From UBA8752 sp036159995 (GTDB taxonomy: Bacteria > Bacteroidota > Bacteroidia > Flavobacteriales_D > Sanyastnellaceae): DNA of 32,751 nucleotides. Made by a program: the position numbers and the translations under genes. The DNA lies in the NCBI GenBank assembly GCA_036159995.1, contig JAYYEI010000027.1:1-32751 (forward strand), given 5' to 3'. Positions 24,079 to 31,612 of this stretch are shown one piece after another (positions within the stretch are counted from its first letter, which is position 1; each line of letters begins with the position of its first letter). Below the pieces are notes generated by a model. The model made no database searches and was not told the origin of the DNA. It saw only the letters and a list, made by a program, of their open reading frames with translations.

Positions 24079-26178
24079 TCAATAGGTGCCGGACCATCGG
24101 CGGGCGAACCACTCCAACCCGAGCAGGGCGACAAGGGCCATCAGCAAGGCCTTGAGTCCAATGAGGTCTTGGAGTCGCTCGGACAGCGAGAGCTCGGGGA
24201 TGAAGCGGTCGGATGCAGAGAGGGTCTCGGTCAGGGCGCTCAGGTTTTCTGGCCCGAAGCATTGGCCGCCGGCGTTGTCTGCCATCCTCAAGAGCTTGTC
24301 GTGGTCGGCGGGACGGCCGTTGAGTTCCAGCTGGATGCCCCGGATTTCGAAGGTACCTGACCGGTCGTAGTCCGTACCGGCGAGGGTCGTCCGTGCCGTC
24401 CAGCGGTAGGTGCCCTTCGGGAGGCGTCCGGCGTCCAGACCGTAGCCGCCACTCGGGGAGGAGGAGAACCGGTAATCGTAGGTGGTGCCCGTGCTGTCCC
24501 GCAGGGTGAGGCCGATGTCGGCGCCGGCTAGGGGCTGCAGAGTGGCGTCGTAGACCCGGGCTTCGAATGTGACCCTTCGGTCCTCATCGAGAAGGCGGGG
24601 AGCCTCCACCCGGAATCGGTCCACGCCGGGATCGGAGGTGAGGTATTGGGCGAGTTTGGCGACGAGGTCGTCGAAGGCGGCGTGGGACCCGGTGCGGAGA
24701 TACCCGACTTGGCGCCAACGCCAGCTGCCCTCTCCGAGCAGGACCATCAGCCGGCCCCGGTTGGTCTGGGCCACCGTGAGGAGGGGGTCGTCCGTGATGA
24801 TGCCGCCGATGCGTTGGAACAGCAGGGGGGTGTGGGCGGCGCCCCACGCCGTTTCACCGAAGGGGGTGACGAGCGGTGGGACCTCGGCGAGCATGGTCTC
24901 GAGCCCGTCATCGGCTTGGAAGTGGGGAAACGCCGGGTTCACCGAGCCGCGGGGGTCCGTGGTCAGCCCCGCTCGGGTCGGTTGGACGTCCACCCCGATG
25001 CCCAGTCCGGCGAGGGCGGAGAAGTCGGCTTCGGCGTCCACGATGAGACCGAGGGGCCATCCGCTCTCGCGGGCGGTCTCGAACAGGTCCCGGCTGTCCC
25101 GGTCGCCAGGATCGAACCCGAAGAAGAACAGGCCGTCCCAAGGACCCTCGTCGAGGGCGCCGTCGACCAGGTCGGCCACGGTGTGCTGCACGACCTCGTA
25201 GTTGGCGTTGGCCGACAGGGCATTGGACCACGCCCCCCGGTCGGGGTGGGGGGCGGTCCCGGTGAGCAGGATGCGCTTCTTCCGCTCGATGACGTCCACG
25301 GTGACGACCCGCCGGTTGTTGTTGAGGTTGGTTTCTCCTTCCGCTTCGGCAACCTGCACCGTGTAGCGCTGGATTCCCGGACGGGCTGCCTCAACGAGAA
25401 AGGTGGTGACGGCCGGGGCGCCACCGGGTTCGAGGGTGACGGTCTCCACCAGCCGGGTGTCGGGACCGGTAAGGGTGACGCGAGCGGGGCCGGTCACGCC
25501 CTGGCTTCCGATTTCCACTTCAATGGGGAACCGGTTGCCGAGTCCGGCGATGTCGTTGTGCAGGAGCCGGTCGATGCGGACGTCCTTCTGGAGCGTGGTG
25601 TCTCCGAGTCGGATGAAGTGGACCGGGGCGCCGAATCGGAATCCGGCAGTCTCCGGATCGCGTCCGCGATTGAACCGGCCATCCGTAGCGACGACCACGG
25701 CGCCGACAGGCCGCCCGGCCCATTGGCCTTCCAACGCGTCCAAGGCGGAGGCAAGGTCCGTGACCGGCGCATCCAGCACGGTGTCGCCTTCGGACCAGGG
25801 GGAGAGCTCCGACCCGAAGCCGTACGAGGCGATGCGGGATCCGGGCTCTCCGTCCTCGGAGGGCAGGGAGGCCATCCACGCATCGAGTGTCTGTCCCCAG
25901 TTGGGGACGTCCTGTCCGATGGACCGGCTGGCGTCCTGCAGGACGAGCAGGGCCGGTTGGGTGGTGGTGCGTTCCTCGCTCCGCAGGACGGGCCGGAACA
26001 GGAGCATCACGAGGAGGGCGAGCACGGCGGCCCGGAGGACGCCGAGCAGGGCGCGAATCCCGCCGTGGATGTGGCGGTTGCCCCGGTCGATCCTGTACAG
26101 GAGGGCGGCGGCCATGACCATGAGGGCCAAGGCCGGAGCAACCTGAATCCAGGGGGCGTCGAGGACGAGTTCGCGCAT
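24079..26178 (-). CDS. membrane-anchored VWA-domain protein
   Basis: The protein has 699 residues from ATG 26178. Two N-terminal hydrophobic helices lie at 12-28 and 43-61 (LLGVLRAAVLALLVMLLF). A von Willebrand factor A-like domain follows, with an intact MIDAS motif (DASRS, 82-86) and the later VVVATDGRFNRG Asp. Next come an Ig-like region (LEPGGAPAVTTFLVEAARPG, NNNRRVVTVDV), a flavodoxin or amidotransferase-like segment (WDGLFFFGFDPGDRDS, GLIVDAEADFSAL), a second beta-rich region, and a C-terminal helix (about 670-690, LIGLKALLMALVALLGLEWFA). This layout matches conserved Bacteroidota 'VWA/BatA-like plus glutamine amidotransferase-like' proteins of unknown role. It is one of a same-strand run with fabG, 9 bases away. 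Confidence 0.85.
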   Translation of the reverse strand: MRELVLDAPWIQVAPALALMVMAAALLYRIDRGNRHIHGGIRALLGVLRAAVLALLVMLLFRPVLRSEERTTTQPALLVLQDASRSIGQDVPNWGQTLDAWMASLPSEDGEPGSRIASYGFGSELSPWSEGDTVLDAPVTDLASALDALEGQWAGRPVGAVVVATDGRFNRGRDPETAGFRFGAPVHFIRLGDTTLQKDVRIDRLLHNDIAGLGNRFPIEVEIGSQGVTGPARVTLTGPDTRLVETVTLEPGGAPAVTTFLVEAARPGIQRYTVQVAEAEGETNLNNNRRVVTVDVIERKKRILLTGTAPHPDRGAWSNALSANANYEVVQHTVADLVDGALDEGPWDGLFFFGFDPGDRDSRDLFETARESGWPLGLIVDAEADFSALAGLGIGVDVQPTRAGLTTDPRGSVNPAFPHFQADDGLETMLAEVPPLVTPFGETAWGAAHTPLLFQRIGGIITDDPLLTVAQTNRGRLMVLLGEGSWRWRQVGYLRTGSHAAFDDLVAKLAQYLTSDPGVDRFRVEAPRLLDEDRRVTFEARVYDATLQPLAGADIGLTLRDSTGTTYDYRFSSSPSGGYGLDAGRLPKGTYRWTARTTLAGTDYDRSGTFEIRGIQLELNGRPADHDKLLRMADNAGGQCFGPENLSALTETLSASDRFIPELSLSERLQDLIGLKALLMALVALLGLEWFARRWSGTY

Positions 26179-26187
26179 GGCGCGAAA

Positions 26188-26934
26188 TTACATCCGCATG
26201 CCGCCGTCCACGGACAGCGTCTGGCCGGTGATGTAGGTGCTCATGTCGGAGGCGAGGAAGACGCAGGCGTCGGCCACATCCTCGGGTTTGCCGCCGCGCT
26301 TCAGCGGGATGGCGTCGCGCCAGCCCTGCACGGTGGCCTCGTCAAGGGCATCGGTCATTTCCGTTTCGATAAAGCCCGGGGCAATGGCGTTGCAGCGGAT
26401 GTTGCGGCTGCCGAGCTCGAGGGCCACGCTCTTGGTGAAGCCGAGGATGCCGGCCTTGGAGGCGGCGTAGTTGGCTTGCCCCGCATTGCCCTGGATGCCG
26501 ACCACGCTGGACATGTTGATGATGCTGCCGGCGCGGGCCTTCAGCATGGTGCGGAGCACGGCCTTGGTCAGGTTGAAGCAGCTCTTCAGGTTGACCTGCA
26601 TGATGTCGTCCCATTGCTCCTCGGACATGCGCATGAGGAGGGTGTCGCGGGTGATGCCGGCGTTGTTGATCAGGATGTCGACGGTGCCGAAGGCCTCCAC
26701 GACCTCCTTGACGAGCTCCTCACTCTGCTCGAGGCTACCGGCGTCGGACTTGAAGCCGCGGGCCGTGCCGCCGGAGGCGGTGAGCTCCTCTTCGAGGGCG
26801 CGGGCTTTCTCGTCGCTGGAGCGGTAGGTGAAGGCCACGGTGGCGCCTTCCTGAACGAAGCGCTGGGCAATGGACTTGCCGATGCCGCGGGAGGCACCGG
26901 TGATGAGGGCGATTTTTCCTTCGAGAAGGGCCAT
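26188..26934 (-). CDS. fabG: 3-oxoacyl-[acyl-carrier-protein] reductase
   Basis: FabG reduces 3-oxoacyl-ACP with NADPH in each round of fatty acid elongation. The protein has 248 residues from ATG 26934. The cofactor motif TGASRGIGK is at 13-21, NNAG at about 90, the catalytic Ser in NMSSVVG and Tyr-Lys in YAASK near 150-160, and the ending LSVDGGMRM is typical. All residues of the classical short-chain dehydrogenase tetrad can be seen. It lies between the VWA gene and the Fe-S pair, without other fab genes. Confidence 0.95.
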   Translation of the reverse strand: MALLEGKIALITGASRGIGKSIAQRFVQEGATVAFTYRSSDEKARALEEELTASGGTARGFKSDAGSLEQSEELVKEVVEAFGTVDILINNAGITRDTLLMRMSEEQWDDIMQVNLKSCFNLTKAVLRTMLKARAGSIINMSSVVGIQGNAGQANYAASKAGILGFTKSVALELGSRNIRCNAIAPGFIETEMTDALDEATVQGWRDAIPLKRGGKPEDVADACVFLASDMSTYITGQTLSVDGGMRM

Positions 26935-27006
26935 GGTCTCAGATTTGGGGCGGCAAGATAGCCGGGGGATTCGGGTTCGGGAGGAGAGGGGGTGACGGGG
27001 TTCCGG

Positions 27007-27798
27007 TCAGAGCAGATCCGCCGCTTCGGCGATGAGTTCGGCGATGTCCTTGACGTCGATTTCGCCTTCCTTCTCGGCGTTCTTCACGCCGTCGGTCATC
27101 ATTGTGTTGCAGAACGGGCATCCGGTGGCGATCACCTTGGCGCCGGTCTCCAGCACGTCGTCGGTCCGCTCGTGGTTGACTTCGCGGTTGCCCTTTTCGG
27201 CATCCTTGAACATCTGGGCACCGCCGGCGCCGCAACACAGTCCCTTGCTCCGGCAGCGGCGCATCTCGACGAGGTCGGCATCCAGTGCCTGCAGGGCGGC
27301 TCGGGGCGCTTCGTACTCGCCGTTGCCGCGGCCGAGGTAGCACGGGTCGTGGAAGGTGATGCGGCGGCCCTTGAAGGGGTTGCCGTCGGCGATGCGCAGG
27401 CGGCCGTCGTCAATCAGCTGCTGGATGAACTGCGTGTGGTGCAGGACCTCATACTCCCCACCGAGTTCGGGGTACTCGTTCTTCAGGATGTTGAAGCAGT
27501 GGGGGCAGCCCGTCACGATGCGCTTGACGCCGTAGCCGTTGAGGACGGCGATGTTGTGGGCGGCCTGCATCTGAAACAGGAATTCGTTGCCGGCGCGCTT
27601 GGCCGGATCTCCGGTGCAGCTCTCTTCCGCACCGAGCACGGCGAAGGGTACGTCGGCCGCATGGAGGATGCGGGCGATGGCCTTGGTGATGCGCTTGGCC
27701 CGGTCGTCGAAGCTGCCGGAACAGCCGACCCAGAACAGCACCTCCGCGGACTCTCCGCGGGCGTTCATCTCGGCCAGGGTGGGGACGGTCAATGCCAT
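27007..27798 (-). CDS. CCG-domain Fe-S protein (HdrB/GlpC-like subunit)
   Basis: This 263-residue protein has two cysteine-rich (CCG) domains. First: Cys26 (VGCSGSF), Cys61 (EESCTGDP), Cys98 and Cys101 (TGCPHC). Second: Cys153 (HDPCYLGRG), Cys188 and Cys189 (GLCCGAGG), Cys227 and Cys230 (TGCPFC). The family binds unusual Fe-S clusters in heterodisulfide-reductase-like and lactate/glycolate oxidase-like complexes. It starts 5 bases after the stop of the membrane Fe-S gene, so the two should act as a complex passing electrons between the cytoplasm and membrane quinone. The donor and acceptor are not clear. In Bacteroidota these genes are usually just called Fe-S binding proteins. Confidence 0.88.
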   Translation of the reverse strand: MALTVPTLAEMNARGESAEVLFWVGCSGSFDDRAKRITKAIARILHAADVPFAVLGAEESCTGDPAKRAGNEFLFQMQAAHNIAVLNGYGVKRIVTGCPHCFNILKNEYPELGGEYEVLHHTQFIQQLIDDGRLRIADGNPFKGRRITFHDPCYLGRGNGEYEAPRAALQALDADLVEMRRCRSKGLCCGAGGAQMFKDAEKGNREVNHERTDDVLETGAKVIATGCPFCNTMMTDGVKNAEKEGEIDVKDIAELIAEAADLL

Positions 27799-27803
27799 GT
27801 CGT

Positions 27804-29177
27804 TCAGGATTCGGAGGCGAGTTCATCGGCCCATTTGCCGCGGTCGGTGGCGGGGAAGGCCCAGGGCGCTCCGTTGTTTTCCACGTTGTTGAACATGGAG
27901 GTGATGGCCTCGGGCGCTTTGCTGTCCTCCATGATGAGGCTGCGGCGCATGTCGAGGATGATGCCCATCGGGTTGATGTTCACCGGGCAAGCGTCCACGC
28001 AGGCCTGACAGCTCGTGCAGGCCCACAGTTCCTCTTCGCTGATGTAGTCGCCGAGCAGGGCCTTGCCATCGCCTTGGCCCCAGCTTCCGCCGGCGGCATC
28101 GATGGCCCGTCCGACCTCTTCGACCCGATCCCGGGTGTCCATCATGACCTTCCGCGGGCTGAGCAGCTTGCCAGTGGTGTTGGCGGGACAGACGGAGGTG
28201 CACCGGCCGCACTCGGTGCAGCTGTAGGCTTCCATCAATTGCTTCCACGTCAGGTCCTGCACGTCCTTGGCCCCGAACCGCGCGGGCTCGGCGGGAGCGT
28301 CCCCAGCGGGTTCAGCCGGGGCGGCGAACGGGTCGCCGGACATCATGAGGTCCACTTCCCTCTTCACGGCGGGCATGTTGCCGAGCCGGCCGGACGGGGT
28401 GAGGTCGCTGTACCACGTGTTGGGGAAGGCGAGGAAGATGTGGAAGTGCTTGGAGTAGGGGACGTAGACGAGGAAGGCGAGGATGCCGGCGATGTGGAAC
28501 CACCAAGCGCCCCGCTCCAGCGCGACGATGCCCGCGTCGGAAAAGCCTTCATAGAGGGGCACCAGCCACTGGCTCACAGGGAAGGATCCGGCGGCGATGT
28601 AGTGGTGGGTGTCCGTCCAGATTCCCTCGAGGATGCGGGCCTGCGCGATGGCGTCGGCGGCGTTCATCGAGAGGAGGGCGAACATCAGGAGCACCTCCAC
28701 CACGAGAATGATGTTGGCGTCGTTCTTCGGCCACCCGTCCATTTCGGGGCTCCGAAAACGGGCAATCGGCAGCACGTTACGCCGAACGAGGAAGACCACG
28801 CAGGCAACGAGGACGCCGAGGGCGAGCCATTCGAAGGCCCCGATCATCACGTCGTACAGCCCACCCAGGAAGGGGGCGAAGGCGCGGTGCGTGCCAAACA
28901 GGCCGTCAAACAGAATCTCGAGGACCTCGATGTTGATCAGGATGAAGCCGACGTAGATGAGGATGTGCATCACTCCGGCCACGGGGCGGACCACCATCTT
29001 CGATTGGCCCAAGGCGACGCGGGCCATGGTCGCCCACCGTTCTCTCGGCCGGTCGGTCAGGTCGATGTCCCGGCCCAGCTTGATGTTGCGGCGGATGGTG
29101 CCAATCCGGCGGGCAAACAGGAAGACCGCGGTGCCCAGCAGGAGGGCGAAGGCGAGTTGTCCGATGAAATGGGGCAT
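27804..29177 (-). CDS. membrane Fe-S oxidoreductase with two 4Fe-4S clusters (HdrC/NarI-like)
   Basis: The protein has 457 residues from ATG 29177. The N-terminal 250 residues hold about five hydrophobic helices (5-22, 66-88, 107-131, 154-172, 225-250) with His71, His228, His244 and His246, a NarI-like heme or quinone module. After a Pro/Ala linker (285-300) come two 4Fe-4S motifs: Cys320, 323, 326, 330 (CTECGRCTSVCP) and Cys387, 390, 393, 397 (CTSCQACVDACP). The fusion of membrane domain and ferredoxin domain is typical of Bacteroidota members. The CCG partner is directly downstream. The MCE gene lies 14 bases upstream on the same strand. Confidence 0.88.
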   Translation of the reverse strand: MPHFIGQLAFALLLGTAVFLFARRIGTIRRNIKLGRDIDLTDRPRERWATMARVALGQSKMVVRPVAGVMHILIYVGFILINIEVLEILFDGLFGTHRAFAPFLGGLYDVMIGAFEWLALGVLVACVVFLVRRNVLPIARFRSPEMDGWPKNDANIILVVEVLLMFALLSMNAADAIAQARILEGIWTDTHHYIAAGSFPVSQWLVPLYEGFSDAGIVALERGAWWFHIAGILAFLVYVPYSKHFHIFLAFPNTWYSDLTPSGRLGNMPAVKREVDLMMSGDPFAAPAEPAGDAPAEPARFGAKDVQDLTWKQLMEAYSCTECGRCTSVCPANTTGKLLSPRKVMMDTRDRVEEVGRAIDAAGGSWGQGDGKALLGDYISEEELWACTSCQACVDACPVNINPMGIILDMRRSLIMEDSKAPEAITSMFNNVENNGAPWAFPATDRGKWADELASES

Positions 29178-29191
29178 GCGCGGTTCGTGGG

Positions 29192-30238
29192 TCAGTTCCC
29201 GCCGGCTTCGCGCTCGTCGAGTTCGGCGTCGATCAGGCGCTGCAGGCGTTCGAGTTCCTTTTCGCTCAATTTCCGCTTTTCCTTACCCCCAAACACGGAA
29301 ACGCGCACGTACCGCTGCGGATTGAGGTACAGGTCGTTCAAAAGGAACTGGAGTTCCTTGTTGGTGGCGATCAATCCGTCGTGTAGGCTGTCGCTTTGGA
29401 GGAGCTTGCCGAGGCTACCTTCTCCGGCATTCAACCCTTCGAGGAGGCGGTTCAGTTCGGCAATGGAGGCGTCGGCCTTGCGCAGCGTCGAGGCGAGCTC
29501 GAGGCTCGCCAGCGAATCGGAGATCTGGCTGAAGTTGCCTAGGGCATTGGAGAGATTGCCTTGCTGATCGTTGATGAAGCCGGTGATCTCCTCCATGTTG
29601 TTGACGATGCCATTCAGGGCCGTTCGGTTCTCTTCGACGGTGAGGTCGAGCGTTCGGGAGGTGCTTTCCAGGTTCTCCATCGTGCGCTGGATGCTTTCGA
29701 AGGCTTTGGGCAGGCCTTGCGTGGCGCTGTCCTGGAAGACGGTCTGCAGGTTGAGGAGGATCTCGTCGACCCCGGCGATCAGCTGGTCAGTCCGTTGGCG
29801 GAGCGGAATGAGCTCTTGCTTGACGGATTCGGCGATGCCCATTTCAATTTCCGACGGCAGGGTGTCTCCGGCCTGGACGAGGTCCACGCTTCGCCCAGGG
29901 ATGAGGTCGATGGCCTTGGTGCCGAACAGGTCGTTGGAGACGATCCGGGCCTTGGTGTCATCGGGGAGCTGCAGGTTGGGCTGCTCGATGAGGAAGGTGA
30001 CATGGAGCGCGCCGGAGCCGCGCGCATCGAAATCGATGGCCGCGACCTGACCGACCTTGAAGCCGTTGACCACGACGGGGTTGGATACGGCCAATCCGTC
30101 GATGCGCTCGTAGACCGCGTGGAATTCGCGGCCATTGCCGAGTGGATTGAATCCCTTGAGGTAATTCACGCCGAGCACGAGCAGGACTCCGCCCAAGAGG
30201 ACGAGCACACCTACCTTGATTTCCCTGCCTTTCTGCAT
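29192..30238 (-). CDS. MCE/MlaD-family lipid-transport protein
   Basis: The ATG at 30238 gives 348 residues. The membrane anchor is at about 8-26 (KVGVLVLLGGVLLVLGVNYLKG) and the MCE domain at about 38-118 (FHAVYERIDGLAVSNPVVVNG, KVGQVAAIDF, DLFGTKAIDL). A long helical part follows (about 130-330, QELIPLRQRTDQLIAGVDEIL), as in MlaD/Mce proteins that form tubes between membranes. It should carry lipids between the inner and outer membranes. The ABC partners MlaE/MlaF are not in this window. The amidase gene ends 12 bases upstream. Confidence 0.9.
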   Translation of the reverse strand: MQKGREIKVGVLVLLGGVLLVLGVNYLKGFNPLGNGREFHAVYERIDGLAVSNPVVVNGFKVGQVAAIDFDARGSGALHVTFLIEQPNLQLPDDTKARIVSNDLFGTKAIDLIPGRSVDLVQAGDTLPSEIEMGIAESVKQELIPLRQRTDQLIAGVDEILLNLQTVFQDSATQGLPKAFESIQRTMENLESTSRTLDLTVEENRTALNGIVNNMEEITGFINDQQGNLSNALGNFSQISDSLASLELASTLRKADASIAELNRLLEGLNAGEGSLGKLLQSDSLHDGLIATNKELQFLLNDLYLNPQRYVRVSVFGGKEKRKLSEKELERLQRLIDAELDEREAGGN

Positions 30239-30250
30239 GCGTGGGTCGGG

Positions 30251-31489
30251 TCAGTTCCGGGCCTTCTTCAGGGCGGCTTCGAGCGGAATCCGTTGTCCAT
30301 CCTCAAAGGCCACGACGAAGGCGTCGGGAAAGCCATTCCTACGCAAGGTATCGCGCATCCGGCAGGCTTCCGCATAGGATTTCGAGGACCCGACCCGGTA
30401 CTTGTACACGGGGCCGACCTGTTGTTTCACGGCGTGGGGTACCTCGATTCCATCGGACCCAAGAAGTGGGCCGCCGCGGCGGTTGCTCGCTGCCTGGACT
30501 GAAAAGCACAGGGCGTCTCCGCTGCACGCGGCCGAGAGGGCAGCATGCCATTCCGGGATGGCGCTTGCGGATCCGGACCCGTCCTCGGTTGTGGAATCCC
30601 CGTCCTGTTGGCCAACCGACGGCGCACCGGGCTCCGTCGTGGATTCGTTGGCCTCTTGTACGGCGGCCTCGAGGCTGAACCACTGCTTGGCGTAGTCCCG
30701 GAAGGCGCGGAACAGGGCACTTGACATGTAGTCCTGGCCTTGCTCCGAGTGGAGGAAGTCCTCCTCGGTGGGGTTGGTCAGGAATCCGAGTTCGACGAGC
30801 ACGCTCGGCATGTTGGCGTACGCGGTGACGTAGTAGGGGGCCTGCCGGACTCCGCGGTCCTTGCGGCCCACGCGCTCCCGGAATTGGGTCTGGATCAGTT
30901 CGGCGAGCTGGAGGCTGCGTCCGAGGTAGATCTCCTGTTTCAGGGCAAGGGCAATGAAGGTGTCGGGGTCGTCCGGATCGAAGCCGCGGGTGTCCGCTTC
31001 TTGATAGATGGCGGCGTTTTCCCTTGCGGCGACGCGCAGGCTGGCTTCGCTCTTGTCCAGGCCCATCACGAAGGTGGAGCTGCCGGTGACCGAGGATTTC
31101 TCGAAGCTGTCGCAATGGATGGACAGCAGCAGGTCGGCTTCGGCCTCGTTGGCGATGCGCACCCGGTCGGAGAGTTCGGGGTAGGTGTCGTCCGTGCGGG
31201 TCATGATGACGCGGACCCCGGGGATGCGCTCCTCGATGTAGGCGGCCGTCTTCTTGGCCACCGCGAGGGTGATGTCCTTCTCGGTAATCCGGTAACGACC
31301 CGTTCCCAGGTTGCCGGGGTCCTTTCCGCCGTGTCCGGCGTCGATCACCACGGTCATGGCGGGTTCGGCCGGCGGGTGAAAGGCGCTCCCCGCGAAGAGC
31401 ACGGCCGCACAGGCGCCGAAGACCGCGGTCTTCCACCGTCTTCCGGCCCGGGCCGGTCTGTGGGAAAGGAGGGTGTGGGTCGACGCCAT
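30251..31489 (-). CDS. N-acetylmuramoyl-L-alanine amidase with C-terminal SPOR-like domain
   Basis: This Amidase_3 enzyme cuts the bond between MurNAc and the peptide stem in peptidoglycan. From ATG 31489 the protein is 412 residues; the frame upstream overlaps the divergent gene and is not used. A membrane or signal segment lies about 20-36. Zinc ligands are His53 (AGHGGKDPG, 51-59), Glu70 (ITEKD) and a His in LLSIHCDS near residue 125; the catalytic Glu is in VLVELGFLTNPTEE near 243. The acidic Ser/Thr-rich linker is followed by a SPOR-like end (YKYRVGSSKSYAEACRMRD, FPDAFVVAFEDGQ), which would bind denuded septal glycan. It shares its upstream region with the OstA-like gene. Confidence 0.92.
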   Translation of the reverse strand: MASTHTLLSHRPARAGRRWKTAVFGACAAVLFAGSAFHPPAEPAMTVVIDAGHGGKDPGNLGTGRYRITEKDITLAVAKKTAAYIEERIPGVRVIMTRTDDTYPELSDRVRIANEAEADLLLSIHCDSFEKSSVTGSSTFVMGLDKSEASLRVAARENAAIYQEADTRGFDPDDPDTFIALALKQEIYLGRSLQLAELIQTQFRERVGRKDRGVRQAPYYVTAYANMPSVLVELGFLTNPTEEDFLHSEQGQDYMSSALFRAFRDYAKQWFSLEAAVQEANESTTEPGAPSVGQQDGDSTTEDGSGSASAIPEWHAALSAACSGDALCFSVQAASNRRGGPLLGSDGIEVPHAVKQQVGPVYKYRVGSSKSYAEACRMRDTLRRNGFPDAFVVAFEDGQRIPLEAALKKARN

Positions 31490-31507
31490 TCGAGAAGTGA
31501 AACTATC

Positions 31508-31515
31508 TAGCTTTG
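31508..31515 (+). promoter_or_regulatory. perfect -7 motif TAGCTTTG
   Basis: TAGCTTTG is an exact TAnnTTTG in the gap between amidase (minus) and the OstA-like gene (plus), 97 bases before the ATG at 31613. No TTG sits at a 19-21 base spacing, so the -33 half is unproven. On the minus strand a weaker TAGTTTCA lies close by for the amidase. Confidence 0.4.
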
Positions 31516-31612
31516 ACGGGCATTCAGGCGCGGATGTGCCGGGAATTTTCGCCGCCCGTTGTTGGCAAACCAGACCGCATACCGACAGGACGAATTCCAC
31601 GTTGTTGCCCAC

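Noticed and set aside
24646..26961. 771-codon plus-strand frame opposite the VWA gene and fabG
   Set aside because: FabG and VWA motifs are on the minus strand; the frame is Gly-rich noise.
27792..29567. 591-codon plus-strand frame opposite the Fe-S and MCE genes
   Set aside because: Fe-S cysteine motifs and the MCE domain are on the minus strand.
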